A DNA stretch of 47,556 nt from an uncultured Lachnospiraceae bacterium (GCA_902476645.1 CABSEG010000012.1:1-47556); one strand, 5' to 3'; shown: positions 33,824 through 42,360, counted from the stretch's first letter. Made by a program: numbers and translations. Notes: a model not told the origin generated them from the letters alone.

Positions 33824-34522
33824 TTAATCTGCCATTTCCCTCTCAAACCGGTCAATCTTATCTACTTTTCCGATTACCACAATCACATCCCCCATCTCCA
33901 GACGATACTGTGGAAGTACCTCTATGGTAGTGGTCTTTTCATTTTCTATGGCAATGATATTCAGTCCGTACTTCTGACGGATTCCCGTATTCTCTACGGT
34001 TCTTCCGGCCAATCGCTCCGAAACCTTGATCTGGCGAATCTCCACACTGTTATCCAATGAAACGTAATCCAAAAAGTTCTTGGATACCAGCCGCTTTCCA
34101 AGACGAAGAGCCATGTCCCGCTCCGGGTATACCACCTGTGCCCCGATCTTTTCCAGCACTGCTCCCTGCTCCACGCTAATGGCCTTTGCAATTACCATTG
34201 GAACTCCTATTTCCACCACCCTCATGGTGGTCAGGATACTGGTGTCTATCTTTTCTCCAATGCATACGATCACTACATCGCAATTTTGCAGTCCGATTTC
34301 TTTTAAGGTCTCTGTATTCAAGTCATCTGTAACAAAGGCATAATCCGTATACTGACGCAGCTGTCTGACCTTACTTTCGTTTTTATCAACAACAATGACT
34401 TCCTTTCCTGCTTCCGCCAATGTCATAGCCAAAGCCGCCCCAAAACGTCCAAGTCCAATCACGCCGTATGACGCAGCCTCCTGATTCTTTTTCATTTTTC
34501 TGCCCGGGATGCCCTCCGGCAT
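33824..34522 (-). CDS. ktrA: Ktr/Trk potassium uptake regulatory subunit (RCK domains)
   Basis: A 232-residue cytosolic RCK protein that gates a K+ channel subunit in response to nucleotides. RCK_N Rossmann motif GLGRFG is at 23-28, with acidic E/D after the second strand in VVDKNESK; an RCK_C domain (about 150-230) may bind c-di-AMP in Firmicutes. AGGAGAGGGA before the ATG at 34522 supports the upstream start rather than the Met at codon 10. It is 16 bases downstream of the membrane subunit gene, giving a ktrB-ktrA operon. Length is close to B. subtilis KtrA/KtrC. Confidence 0.92.
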   Translation of the reverse strand: MPEGIPGRKMKKNQEAASYGVIGLGRFGAALAMTLAEAGKEVIVVDKNESKVRQLRQYTDYAFVTDDLNTETLKEIGLQNCDVVIVCIGEKIDTSILTTMRVVEIGVPMVIAKAISVEQGAVLEKIGAQVVYPERDMALRLGKRLVSKNFLDYVSLDNSVEIRQIKVSERLAGRTVENTGIRQKYGLNIIAIENEKTTTIEVLPQYRLEMGDVIVVIGKVDKIDRFEREMAD

Positions 34523-34538
34523 TCCCTCTCCTTTCTTT

Positions 34539-35840
34539 TTATCCTACCGTAATTTGTTCTTCTGTGTAACGCGCTGTCGGTTCCGGATGGTTAATCCACA
34601 TAGAAAGCAATGTCATAGCTCCTAACCTTCCGATAAACATAATGATAATGATTACCAGCTTTCCGGCCACTCCCAAATCCGGTGTAATGCCGGTAGATAA
34701 TCCTACTGTGCCAAACGCCGATATCACCTCAAACAAAAGCTGCATAAAGCTGTATTCCGGCTCCAGAATACACATCAAAAACGCGCCAATGCACACCACT
34801 GCCAGAGAAAGTATTGTAATCATATACGCTTTAGATACATTCTCTTTTCCGATATTTCTCCGAAACGCCCCGACGGGCTTTTTGGCAAACATACTTCTTG
34901 CCGACTGAATCAACACAAAGAAGGTACTGGTCTTAATACCTCCACCTGTGGATCCCGGAGATGCTCCGATAAACATTAAAATACACAGAGCAAATAAGCC
35001 TGCATTGGTAAAGTCTCCGATTGCATAAGTGGAAAATCCAGCCGTTCTCGCGGAAACACTATGAAACAGCGCTCCCAGCCAGGATACTTCCTCGGTTGCC
35101 TTCAAAATCAGGGTTCCGGTCACAATCAAGACGACGGTGCTGGTAATCACCGCTTTGGAGTGCAGCGAAAGCTTCCGAAAATTACGATTCCTTAAAATAT
35201 CCAGTATAACCAGGAATCCCAGACCTCCAAAAACAATCAGCCCGCAGGTGGTCAGATTCAACAGAACATTGGTCTGATACGGAATCAAATTCCGCAGACC
35301 GCCCAGGATATCAAAACCGGAGTTGTTAAAGGCCGCAATCGAATGGAAAATACTAATGCCAATGGCATGACCCAGGGGATAGTCCTGAGAGAACACCAGA
35401 AAACTTAACAGTGCCCCCACGCACTCAAAGCACAAGGTCATGATTAAAATCGCCTTCACTGTTTTTACCATTCCCCGAAAGCTGTCTACATTCAGGGCTT
35501 CTTTCATTAAAAGGCGGCTTCTGATACTGACCCTCTTACCTGCGGCTAAAATCAATCCCACGCCCACGGAGGTTACCCCCAGACCTCCAATCTGGATAAG
35601 TACAGCCACAATGCCCTGTCCCAGGGCGGTGAAATGGTCTGCCGTGTCCACCGCAATCAATCCGGTCACGCAAACGGCGCTGGTAGATGTAAACAAAGCA
35701 TCAATCGGTGCCACATGCGCTCCCTCTTTTATTGAAAAAGGCATCAATAAAAGCACCGTTCCCACCAGTATCACAAAGGCAAATCCCATGGTGATAAGCC
35801 TGCCGGGCGGCTGCCTTTTTATAAACCTCATAAAACGCAT
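34539..35840 (-). CDS. ktrB: Ktr/Trk potassium uptake membrane subunit
   Basis: A 433-residue K+ channel-like transporter with four M1-P-M2 repeats. The selectivity-filter segments are visible as STSAVCVTGL, AFNNSGFD, SARTAGFST and FGTVGLSTG, each carrying the conserved Gly. The intramembrane loop of Gly/Ser/Thr residues (GASPGSTGGGIKTST) is present. I start at 35840 because AGGAGG lies 9 bases upstream; the open frame extends to 35909 but without a ribosome site. It forms a complex with the RCK protein encoded just downstream. Length agrees with KtrB. Confidence 0.93.
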   Translation of the reverse strand: MRFMRFIKRQPPGRLITMGFAFVILVGTVLLLMPFSIKEGAHVAPIDALFTSTSAVCVTGLIAVDTADHFTALGQGIVAVLIQIGGLGVTSVGVGLILAAGKRVSIRSRLLMKEALNVDSFRGMVKTVKAILIMTLCFECVGALLSFLVFSQDYPLGHAIGISIFHSIAAFNNSGFDILGGLRNLIPYQTNVLLNLTTCGLIVFGGLGFLVILDILRNRNFRKLSLHSKAVITSTVVLIVTGTLILKATEEVSWLGALFHSVSARTAGFSTYAIGDFTNAGLFALCILMFIGASPGSTGGGIKTSTFFVLIQSARSMFAKKPVGAFRRNIGKENVSKAYMITILSLAVVCIGAFLMCILEPEYSFMQLLFEVISAFGTVGLSTGITPDLGVAGKLVIIIIMFIGRLGAMTLLSMWINHPEPTARYTEEQITVG

Positions 35841-35872
35841 TTCCTTAAACCTCCTGCCATCTTCTGTCATCT

Positions 35873-36337
35873 CTATCTTGAGTGTTTTCGCGCCCCCGCC
35901 GGGCACCACTCTAAAACGCTCATCCGTTTTTTTCCATCCTTTTTCTGAAGGATCATAAGCTCACACAGCGTCCTGACCAAAGACAGTATATAAGATTGGA
36001 TACATGCAAAAAAATGCCCTTTTGCCGGATTCTGAAGCATTCTTCCGGTAAAAAAAGAGCTCATCAAAAATACCGGGGACAACGGAACGCTTTTTTCGCT
36101 TCTGCGGCATGGAATCGTCCGATTGCCCTCCTCTTTCAGATCATATATGTAACGGCCCTCTTCTACCCTCACATACCGGGCCAATCTATCCGGGCCATTT
36201 TGAATCATGCAAAGGTCTTCTTCCTCGCATACCCATACAGGAATCTCTCTGTACTCTATGTATGAAACGGCAAGAGCGAAAAAAAAGACTGCCGCCACGG
36301 CGACAATATTCCTTTGCACTTTACGTCTGCGTTTCAA
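35873..36337 (-). CDS. Small membrane-anchored protein of unknown function (TTG start)
   Basis: A 154-residue frame starting at TTG with GGGGAAGG a few bases upstream. It begins with a basic stretch and a single TM (about 10-27), then a Cys-containing hydrophilic part (VCEEEDLCMIQNG). A second hydrophobic patch lies near 85-125. It does not match a family I know. It lies 32 bases upstream of ktrB on the same strand, so it could be co-transcribed. The composition of the last third (Arg/Lys and Ser, ending KHSR) looks less protein-like, so the true end or frame may have shifted. Confidence 0.4.
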   Translation of the reverse strand: MKRRRKVQRNIVAVAAVFFFALAVSYIEYREIPVWVCEEEDLCMIQNGPDRLARYVRVEEGRYIYDLKEEGNRTIPCRRSEKSVPLSPVFLMSSFFTGRMLQNPAKGHFFACIQSYILSLVRTLCELMILQKKDGKKRMSVLEWCPAGARKHSR

Positions 36338-36450
36338 CGTTCCTTCCCCTTTGCCTTACTATAAAATTCAACATTCCGTTGACACCTAGAGTATACCATT
36401 TTCGATTTGATATTACAATTCGTATTTTACATTTTCATGTAATTTACATT

Positions 36451-36891
36451 TCACTCTCCTGAAGCAAAATCATAAAGGGACTGTATCTCCTCAGGCAAAT
36501 GCCGCGGAAACTGCTGCCGTACCTTTTCTTCCGTCCCATCCTTTATCGCCTGCTCATAATACCAACACTTAAATCTTATCATTGCCAGTGCCTTTTCCAT
36601 TTTCTTTATTTCTTTTTTCACTGCTTCCTCTCTTTTTCGAAACAACTCCAGCCTCTGGACAAACGTCTCCTCACCACGGGCACACCATTCCATAAACACT
36701 TTAATCTCTTTGATCTCCAAACCGGATTTTTTCAGACACTCGATTACCCGCAGCTCTTCCATCTCTCTCTCCCCGAATCTGCGAATTCCGGCCTCCCGCT
36801 CTAACCCGGGAAACAGCCCTTCCTTATCATAATACCGAAGAGTGGAAATGGGAATCTGAAACATTTCTGAAATCTGTCCAATCGTATACAT
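36451..36891 (-). CDS. MerR family transcriptional regulator
   Basis: A 146-residue MerR regulator. The winged helix-turn-helix MYTIGQISEMFQIPISTLRYYDKEGLF occupies residues 1-27 and is followed by RRFGEREMEELRVIECLKKSGLEIKEIK, the second helical unit. A coiled-coil dimerisation helix runs from about 75 to 110. There is no Cys pair typical of metal sensors, so an organic effector or stress signal is more likely. I start at 36891 (AAAGGAGGAAG just upstream) rather than at 36915. The likely target promoter is its own; no gene divergent from it remains intact. Confidence 0.9.
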   Translation of the reverse strand: MYTIGQISEMFQIPISTLRYYDKEGLFPGLEREAGIRRFGEREMEELRVIECLKKSGLEIKEIKVFMEWCARGEETFVQRLELFRKREEAVKKEIKKMEKALAMIRFKCWYYEQAIKDGTEEKVRQQFPRHLPEEIQSLYDFASGE

Positions 36892-37244
36892 AGCTTCCTC
36901 CTTTGCGCTTCCCATCTCATTTTAAATTGCTTCTTCTAAAGTCAGGTTTATTCAATATCCAGACCATAACACGTAAGGATTGCATTGTCAACACGAATGT
37001 CCTTAAAGGCCTCTGGAATCCCCTTACTGTTCTTGCCCGGCATAACATCCTGTACGTGTTCAACTATATACCAGCTCCACAATCCCATTACGGCTCTGTG
37101 TGCCGATTAGCGTTAGCTTCTGTTCTATTGAAGTTCTCCTCCGCTGTGCCCTCTTCTGTTTGCGTTCTATCCTGTTCCTTCTCAACCTTATCAGATATTC
37201 CGGAGGATTTCCAGGCAAAACAATATTTTATCTTTTCGCAAAGA
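36892..37244. other. Intergenic region with decayed coding sequence
   Basis: About 350 bases between two MerR genes. The minus strand has several short frames in different phases that look protein-like, such as VQDVMPGKNSKGIPEAFKD ending at a stop near 36955 and a basic frame EQKLTLIGTQSRNGIVEL near 37100. They are interrupted by stops and shifts, so this is probably a gene remnant. I cannot name the parent family. Confidence 0.3.
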
Positions 37245-37270
37245 AGCATCCGCCGTTTCCGGCGAATGCT
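37245..37270 (-). terminator. Terminator of the TipAS-type MerR gene
   Basis: AGCATNCGCCG and CGGCGNATGCT pair over 10-11 bp with a 3-4 base loop about 12 bases after the stop codon. On the minus strand TCTTT follows. Confidence 0.6.
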
Positions 37271-37281
37271 CCTGGTAGAAA

Positions 37282-38010
37282 TTATTTTTCACAGCAGATT
37301 CGAATAGCCTTGGCTACAAACTCTGCGGTTCCTTCCCCGCCCATCTTATTGATATTTGCCGTAAACTCACCGCCTCCGGCATACATTTCTCCCAGGCTTA
37401 GAAGGATGTCATCGGAACACTTGTAAAAATGCTCCGAAATATAATCCTGCAGCCGTTTCACTTGTCGTTTTGCCTGCTCTGATCCGGGATCAGAGGTTTT
37501 CAATTTTCCAAATTCTGCGAACAGCTGCATAAAATCCTGGGCAATGGCCTGCTCCTGCTGGGAAGTCCTGCCTTTGGACTTTTTCTCGAACTCCTGATAT
37601 TCCGGCGTTTTGCCCCACTGTTTCTTTGCCTGTCTGGCATATTCATCGATCTTCTTCGTATCAAATGCGGAAAAATCCATAGTCTTTACTCCTGCCACCT
37701 GTATTCCACGGGCAAAGTCAATCAAATGCTCCAGATGCTCCTTTTTCAGAGTCAGCAGCGCAATCTGTTGCTCCAAGGCCTGATTTCTGTCAAAATCCGG
37801 ACTGGAAAGAATCTCTTTGATCTCCTTTAACGAAAACTCCAATTCTCGAAACAGTAAAATCTGCTGCAACTTTTCCAAGGCCGTATCGTCATACAGCCGG
37901 TAACCGGATTCTGTATATCCCGTCGGATGCAGCAACCCGATCTTGTCGTAATATTGCAGAGCGCGTATACTCACCCCGGTCAATTTACTGACCTCATTTA
38001 CCGTCCTCAT
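37282..38010 (-). CDS. MerR regulator with TipAS antibiotic-recognition domain
   Basis: A 242-residue regulator. The MerR DNA-binding domain (1-70; VNEVSKLTGVSIRALQYYDKIGLL) and a coiled coil (about 75-108) are followed by a TipAS domain (about 115-240) with typical SAFDTKKIDEYARQAKKQWG and a C-terminal all-alpha part. TipAS proteins bind thiopeptides and other drugs and activate resistance genes. AAGGAGG lies before the ATG. It is driven by a promoter with a 19-base spacer and an internal inverted repeat, the arrangement MerR proteins act on, so autoregulation is likely. Next to it upstream lies the OpuC-type operon end. Confidence 0.93.
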   Translation of the reverse strand: MRTVNEVSKLTGVSIRALQYYDKIGLLHPTGYTESGYRLYDDTALEKLQQILLFRELEFSLKEIKEILSSPDFDRNQALEQQIALLTLKKEHLEHLIDFARGIQVAGVKTMDFSAFDTKKIDEYARQAKKQWGKTPEYQEFEKKSKGRTSQQEQAIAQDFMQLFAEFGKLKTSDPGSEQAKRQVKRLQDYISEHFYKCSDDILLSLGEMYAGGGEFTANINKMGGEGTAEFVAKAIRICCEK

Positions 38011-38037
38011 GTCTGTTTCCTCCTTCCGTGTAAGACC

Positions 38038-38068
38038 ATCATAAACTATGACGCTGCGTAGGAGTCAA
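38038..38068 (-). promoter_or_regulatory. MerR-type promoter (19-base spacer) with inverted repeat
   Basis: On the minus strand TTGACT and TATGAT are separated by 19 bases. Within the spacer ACTCCTACGC and GCGTCATAGT form an imperfect inverted repeat around one central base (7 of 10 pairs). Over-long spacers that the regulator untwists are the hallmark of MerR control. Confidence 0.65.
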
Positions 38069-38104
38069 CTATTTTTTCATTTTTATCAAAACTTTTTTGA
38101 ACGC

Positions 38105-38905
38105 TCAGCTTGCCCCCGCGGCCCCGCTGAATTCACATGTAGCCAGCTTTTCTTCCGGCAGATGGCAGGTTCTGCGCTCCTTCTCCACAAGCTGCTCCAC
38201 AAAGGGCGTCGCCGGATGGCGCAGCAGTTCCTGCGCCGGCGCATACTGTTGGATGGCGCCGTGATCCATAACCAGAACTTTTGTCCCGAGCTTCAATGCC
38301 TCCCCAATGTCGTGGGTCACAAACAACACCGTGATTTTTGTCTGTTCATAAATCTGCCTCAGCTCCACTTGTAGCTGCCCCCGCGTAATCTCATCCACCG
38401 CTCCAAAGGGTTCGTCCATCAGCAGAATGTCCGGTGACGCTGCCAGGGCGCGGGCGATCCCCACCCTTTGCTGCTGGCCTCCGGAAAGTTCAGCCGGATA
38501 GCGGTCTCTCAATCCTTCATCCAGACCCACGATCTTCATCCACCTGGACACGGCCGCCTTGGTTCTGGCCTTATTCCGCTTATTCAGCAGATTGGGCACA
38601 TAGGAAATATTCTGTTCCACGGTCATATGTGGAAACAGGACGCTGCCCTGAATGGCATAGCCAATATTTCGGCGCAGCTGGGTCTGATTTTTCTCCCGAA
38701 TATTTTCTCCCTCCACCAGAATGTCACCGGAGGTGGGTTCAATCAGACCATTCACCATTTTCAGCGCAGTGGTTTTTCCGCATCCGGAGGAGCCGATAAT
38801 GGTAACGAACTCTCCCTTTTCAACGGCCAGATTAAAGTTTTCCATAATGACCTGATCCCCGTAGGCTTTCTTGACGTTTCGAAATTCAATTGCGTTCTGC
38901 ATCAT
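38105..38905 (-). CDS. ABC transporter ATP-binding protein, OpuCA/ProV type
   Basis: A 266-residue ATPase for an osmolyte importer (glycine betaine, choline or carnitine). Walker A GSSGCGKTT (38-46), Q-loop in YAIQ, signature LSGGQQQR and Walker B ILLMDEPFGAVDEI with H-loop FVTHD are all present. No CBS domains follow, so it is shorter than OpuCA of Bacillus (about 380). AGGAGGAATGT precedes the ATG. It is the last gene of a three-gene operon, 9 bases after the permease/binding-protein fusion. Confidence 0.93.
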   Translation of the reverse strand: MMQNAIEFRNVKKAYGDQVIMENFNLAVEKGEFVTIIGSSGCGKTTALKMVNGLIEPTSGDILVEGENIREKNQTQLRRNIGYAIQGSVLFPHMTVEQNISYVPNLLNKRNKARTKAAVSRWMKIVGLDEGLRDRYPAELSGGQQQRVGIARALAASPDILLMDEPFGAVDEITRGQLQVELRQIYEQTKITVLFVTHDIGEALKLGTKVLVMDHGAIQQYAPAQELLRHPATPFVEQLVEKERRTCHLPEEKLATCEFSGAAGAS

Positions 38906-38914
38906 ACATTCCTC

Positions 38915-40453
38915 CTATTGCAAGAGATCATGGCTTCGTAAAAATTCCTCGGCCACATCTTCCGGCTCTTTGCCCTCCGTTTCCACCTCATAGTTCATCT
39001 GCGCCATATCGCTGTCCGATATGATTCCCGTCAGCTTTTGGAATACGGCTTCCAGTTCCGGATGTTTCTCCAACACCTCCGTTCGGATCACATTGCCGCA
39101 CAGATAAGAGGGGTAGAACTGTTTGTCATCCTCCAGCACCAACACATCGGAGGCGGTAAGCTGTCCGTCTGTGGTAAAAATTACCATCACATCAATCTTG
39201 CCCTGATTGATGGCCTGATACTTCAGCCCAATGTCTAAATCCATGGTTTCTTTGAAGTTCAGATCATAGGCTTCGCACAGCGCATCGTATCCATCCTCCC
39301 GCTCAAAAAAATCATACTCAGCGCCAAAAATCAACTGATCAGAAACAGCGCTCAGATCAGAGTAGGTCTGCAGATCATACTGTTCTGCGATTTCCCGGCG
39401 TACCACCAGACCATAGGTGTTGTTAAAGCCGTACATACCAATCCACTGCATATTCAAATCCTGCTTATAGCTTTCCTGCATATCTTCAAACAGATCTTCC
39501 GTATACACCCCCTCCTGCTTCAGCACCATGTTCCAGGCCGTGCCGGTATACTCCGGATATAAGTCAAATTCCCCGCTTTCCATGGCTGGCTGAATATTGG
39601 AGGTGCCGCCGCCTACGCCCTGGGTCAGTTCCACCTCCAGATCCGTATCCTGCTCGATGAGCAGTTCCAGCATCTCACCCAAAACATACTGTTCCGTCAT
39701 GGGCTTGGTGGCAATGTGAATGGCATCCTTTGCCTGAGACCGAAAAATGGTGCAGACGACCATTGCCCCACAGACAAGCACTGTGATTCCGCCCAGGATT
39801 CGGTTGGTTCTCTTTGCCTTTACGCTGCGCTTTTGCATCCGCTTTTCGACAACGCCCAAAATGAAATCCATCCCTAGCGCCAGCAGGGCAATCAAAAGGC
39901 TTCCCGCCATAGTCATGGCCCCATTGTTGGTGGTAATACCCCGGTAAATGGCAACGCCCAGCCCTCCTGCCCCGATAAAGGAAGCAATACCTGCCAGAGC
40001 AATGGTCATGGTCACCATACTGCGAATGCCGGACATCATCACCGGCATAGCCAGCGGCAGCTTGACCTTAAATAACATCTGCAATCTGGTGCTTCCCATG
40101 CCTTTGGCCGCTTCCAAAATGGCAGGGTCCACATTGGAAATTCCCGTGTGGGTATTGCGCACCATGGGCAAAAGCGCGTAAATGGTCAGTGCAATGATTG
40201 CCGTGGCATTTCCCACCCCGGAAAAGGGAATCAAAAAACCCAGCATGGAGATGGAGGGAATCGTATAGAGAAAATTGATGACTCCCAAGGTTGGCTTTGC
40301 GGATTTTTGAAATTCACTGATCAAAATTCCCACCAGGCCGCCAAACACAATGGCAATCAGAATGGCGATCAGCGAAATCTCCAAATGCTCCCACAAAAGT
40401 CCCTGAAAGAAATCCCTTCGATCTGCCAAGAGTATACCGATCTCTTTTAACAT
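38915..40453 (-). CDS. Osmolyte ABC permease fused to substrate-binding domain
   Basis: A 512-residue fusion. Residues 1-215 are an inner-membrane permease with about six TMs and the EAA-like block EAAKGMGSTRLQMLFKVKLPLAMP that docks the ATPase. A TM near 220-238 leads to an OpuAC-type binding domain (about 245-510) with GVGGGTSNIQPAMESGEFDLYPEYTGTAW, typical for quaternary ammonium compounds. The fused architecture is known for OpuCB/C-like systems of Clostridia and Lactobacillales and makes a separate binding protein unnecessary. The start overlaps the 4Fe-4S gene stop by 7 bases. Glycine betaine/choline uptake for osmoprotection or as nutrient is the likely role. Confidence 0.93.
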   Translation of the reverse strand: MLKEIGILLADRRDFFQGLLWEHLEISLIAILIAIVFGGLVGILISEFQKSAKPTLGVINFLYTIPSISMLGFLIPFSGVGNATAIIALTIYALLPMVRNTHTGISNVDPAILEAAKGMGSTRLQMLFKVKLPLAMPVMMSGIRSMVTMTIALAGIASFIGAGGLGVAIYRGITTNNGAMTMAGSLLIALLALGMDFILGVVEKRMQKRSVKAKRTNRILGGITVLVCGAMVVCTIFRSQAKDAIHIATKPMTEQYVLGEMLELLIEQDTDLEVELTQGVGGGTSNIQPAMESGEFDLYPEYTGTAWNMVLKQEGVYTEDLFEDMQESYKQDLNMQWIGMYGFNNTYGLVVRREIAEQYDLQTYSDLSAVSDQLIFGAEYDFFEREDGYDALCEAYDLNFKETMDLDIGLKYQAINQGKIDVMVIFTTDGQLTASDVLVLEDDKQFYPSYLCGNVIRTEVLEKHPELEAVFQKLTGIISDSDMAQMNYEVETEGKEPEDVAEEFLRSHDLLQ

Positions 40454-41064
40454 GATGCATTCCCCCTTTTCTCAATCGCCTGTACCGGACAATTTTCCGC
40501 ACATAACCCGCAGTGCAGACAATGTTCCTGACGGATCAAATAGGGCGTTCCCTCCTCCACGCACTGCTGTGGACAATCTTCCTTACAGGTCCCGCATCCA
40601 ATGCAGCCCTCCGTAATCCAAAATCCCTTTTCTTGCAGCTGGCCCTCAAGGGAAAAGCTCTCTCTGTCGATGGGCTCTTTGCCCAGGTCGAAAAATTCCA
40701 TCTGGCCGTTGTCTATGCAAAACGGTTCCAGGATATATCGGCTTTCCCCCGGATACACCCCATTCATCACTGGATTTTCCTCAAAAATCCGGTCAATCCA
40801 TATCTTTTGATCCGCAAGCTTTTTCACTCTTCCTGTCAGGCGAATCATCTGAAACCGGCGATTCATTCCAGTGATTGCCACCTGTCCATCTGCCATTAGC
40901 TGGTGATAAAAGTCCTTGCCCCTGGCAGTACAGAAATACAACTTTCCCTCTTCCACTAACATGACGTCGATAATGCGAACCTGCGGCTTTCCATTCTCAT
41001 CCACCGTGGCAAAGGCCACATCCTTTACGTCCCGCAAAATTTGTAAACAATCTTGTGCTCTCAT
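40447..41064 (-). CDS. PNPOx-like flavin-binding protein fused to a 2x[4Fe-4S] ferredoxin domain
   Basis: A 205-residue protein. Residues 1-125 form a pyridoxamine-phosphate-oxidase-like split barrel (VAFATVDENGKPQVRIIDVML, then FCTARGKDFYHQL) expected to bind FMN or a related cofactor. A ferredoxin domain follows with CIGCGTCKEDCP and CLHCGLCAENCP, ligating two 4Fe-4S clusters. The combination suggests a small electron-transfer or flavin-reducing protein. It is first in the OpuC-type operon (7-base overlap with the permease), an unusual partner for an osmolyte importer; choline or betaine reductive metabolism is a possible link but unproven. AGGAGG precedes the ATG. Confidence 0.9.
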   Translation of the reverse strand: MRAQDCLQILRDVKDVAFATVDENGKPQVRIIDVMLVEEGKLYFCTARGKDFYHQLMADGQVAITGMNRRFQMIRLTGRVKKLADQKIWIDRIFEENPVMNGVYPGESRYILEPFCIDNGQMEFFDLGKEPIDRESFSLEGQLQEKGFWITEGCIGCGTCKEDCPQQCVEEGTPYLIRQEHCLHCGLCAENCPVQAIEKRGNASC

Positions 41065-41162
41065 AATCTCCTCCTAAATTCTTGGCCGATTCATTTGTCC
41101 TGATCTACCATAAAATGTATTTCCTTCATCCCAATCACATTCCCTTTTTCTTTTCTGTCTTT

Positions 41163-41199
41163 ATTGTATTGAATGCACCTTTTATGCACAAGTATGCAC
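41163..41199 (-). promoter_or_regulatory. Promoter with three phased ATGCAC repeats
   Basis: On the minus strand TTGTGC and TACAAT are separated by 17 bases, about 100 bases before the ferredoxin-like gene. The plus strand shows ATGCAC at 41173, 41184 and 41194 (11- and 10-base steps), covering the spacer, the -35 and the region just upstream. Such helically phased repeats look like an operator. Confidence 0.6.
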
Positions 41200-41412
41200 T
41201 TTTTTGTGGTATAGTCACCTTTGGGTAACCGTTTCAATACGCGCCGCAGGAAGTTCGCGGAATGCATCTCCATCTTGATTTCTGCACAAAAAAAGAATCG
41301 GATGCCTCCGATCCTCCCAAGTGCGTTCTGTCCCCTTCTTCATAAGCCCTGATGTTCCAGATGGCTTGATATCAATTATTTCCATCACATCCCACCGCCC
41401 CCCAGAAATGCT
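41200..41412. other. Region upstream of the OpuC-type operon without a supported gene
   Basis: Contains a 56-codon minus-strand frame (41215-41385) with a weak ribosome site and no recognisable product. It is probably the edge of the decayed accessory region. Nothing else seen. Confidence 0.3.
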
Positions 41413-41538
41413 TCACGAAGTCTGAGAACATGAATTTGCATAGTATAACTTTGATGCTGTAAGTTCCGCAGCAGTCATAACATAATTGTGACTCCTAAAC
41501 AATATTCTCAAAGCTTTATTATCTTTTTTCTGAATCAT
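41413..41538 (-). pseudogene. Truncated AbiEi-like antitoxin (5' remnant)
   Basis: A 41-residue frame with a good site (AAGGGTG) before the ATG. Its product reads MIQKKDNKALRILFRS followed by VMTAAELTASKLYYAN, much like the N-terminal winged helix of AbiEi-type antitoxins, where Met-Thr-x-x-Glu-Leu begins the recognition part. It stops just after. No AbiEii toxin is present. Identification is from memory of the family and tentative. Confidence 0.35.
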
Positions 41539-41653
41539 AACTTCACCCTTATTTAATCAACCTCAAATCAACGAACAATTGGGTAGTTTAATACAACTTC
41601 TGTCACTCTTTTGTAATCGCCAAACAATAATGCGATCAGATATAAAATTACCT

Positions 41654-41834
41654 CTACTTAATGTGAACATGAAACGATAATTCTGCGCTTAAATCAACTG
41701 TCATAACTTCTGTACCTATAACCAGCATTGCTTTTCCCATTTGCTTGGTATACGCCTTTTTATCCGCATCCTTTACTTTTTTATGATGATACTCATGTCT
41801 TATACTTATTTTTTTCTTTTTCCAGATCTGCAAG
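41654..41834 (-). pseudogene. Decayed DUF3784-like membrane protein fragment
   Basis: Two short minus-strand frames, separated by a frameshift, read LADLEKEKNKYK and then KVKDADKKAYTKQMGKAMLVIGTEVM. The pattern of charged helix, Met-Gly-Lys and apolar segment recalls DUF3784 small membrane proteins. Stops and shift show it is not functional. Confidence 0.3.
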
Positions 41835-41958
41835 CCTAACTAAAAAATTAACTCAAACCATCGCATGAAATCACCTTCCCAGCTTCCAAATTTATTTTTC
41901 TCACATATACCACAATTTTCCCAAAAAAGAATACACTTTCAGAACTCTCTCAGGGGAA
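41835..41958. other. Short non-coding AT-rich stretch in the accessory region
   Basis: No gene or structured element was recognised between the DUF3784-like fragment and the tape-measure remnant. Confidence 0.4.
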
Positions 41959-42360
41959 TCAGCGTCTGCTGCAGCGCCGGGTATTGGCTTCCATCTCCTG
42001 CATGGGCGACTGGATCTGGCTGAATAAGTTCTGCGACGCACCGACCACCCTGTCATACGTCCCCCCGCCAGAAGTCAGGGAGATCATAAATTTCAGGTTC
42101 CTGTCCTCAGCCATGGTGCCAAAGGCCTGGGCCGCCATGTTCAAGGTTTCCTGCCGGCTGAGCGCCTGTGCCAGAATGATCCCCTTCTGCGCCACCGGTA
42201 CCGTATTGGAAGGATCCAGTTTTAAAAGTCGCTTCGCTTCGTTTAAGGCAGACTGTGTTTTCGTGATGAAGGAATTGACGCTCTTTGCAGCTTTATTCGG
42301 GCCAGTGATAGTGCCGCCACTCTCTATCGTAATGCCTTTAATCCCATTCGCCACAGCCAT
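41959..42360 (-). pseudogene. Phage tail tape-measure N-terminal remnant
   Basis: A 133-residue frame. I start at 42360, where GAGAAGGTG precedes the ATG; an upstream in-frame ATG at 42417 overlaps a terminator hairpin. The first 75 residues (NGIKGITIE, then LNEAKRLLKLDPSNTVPVAQK) match the N-terminus of Firmicute phage tape-measure proteins, which run to hundreds of residues. The rest, including SLTSGGGTYDRVV and NLFSQIQSPMQEME, does not fit that model and is cut short. No other phage gene is close, so this is a prophage relic, perhaps fused to another fragment. Confidence 0.6.

Noticed and set aside
41091..41273. A 60-codon minus-strand frame upstream of the ferredoxin-like gene
   Set aside because: It covers the promoter and ATGCAC repeats and would block them as coding sequence; no homology seen.
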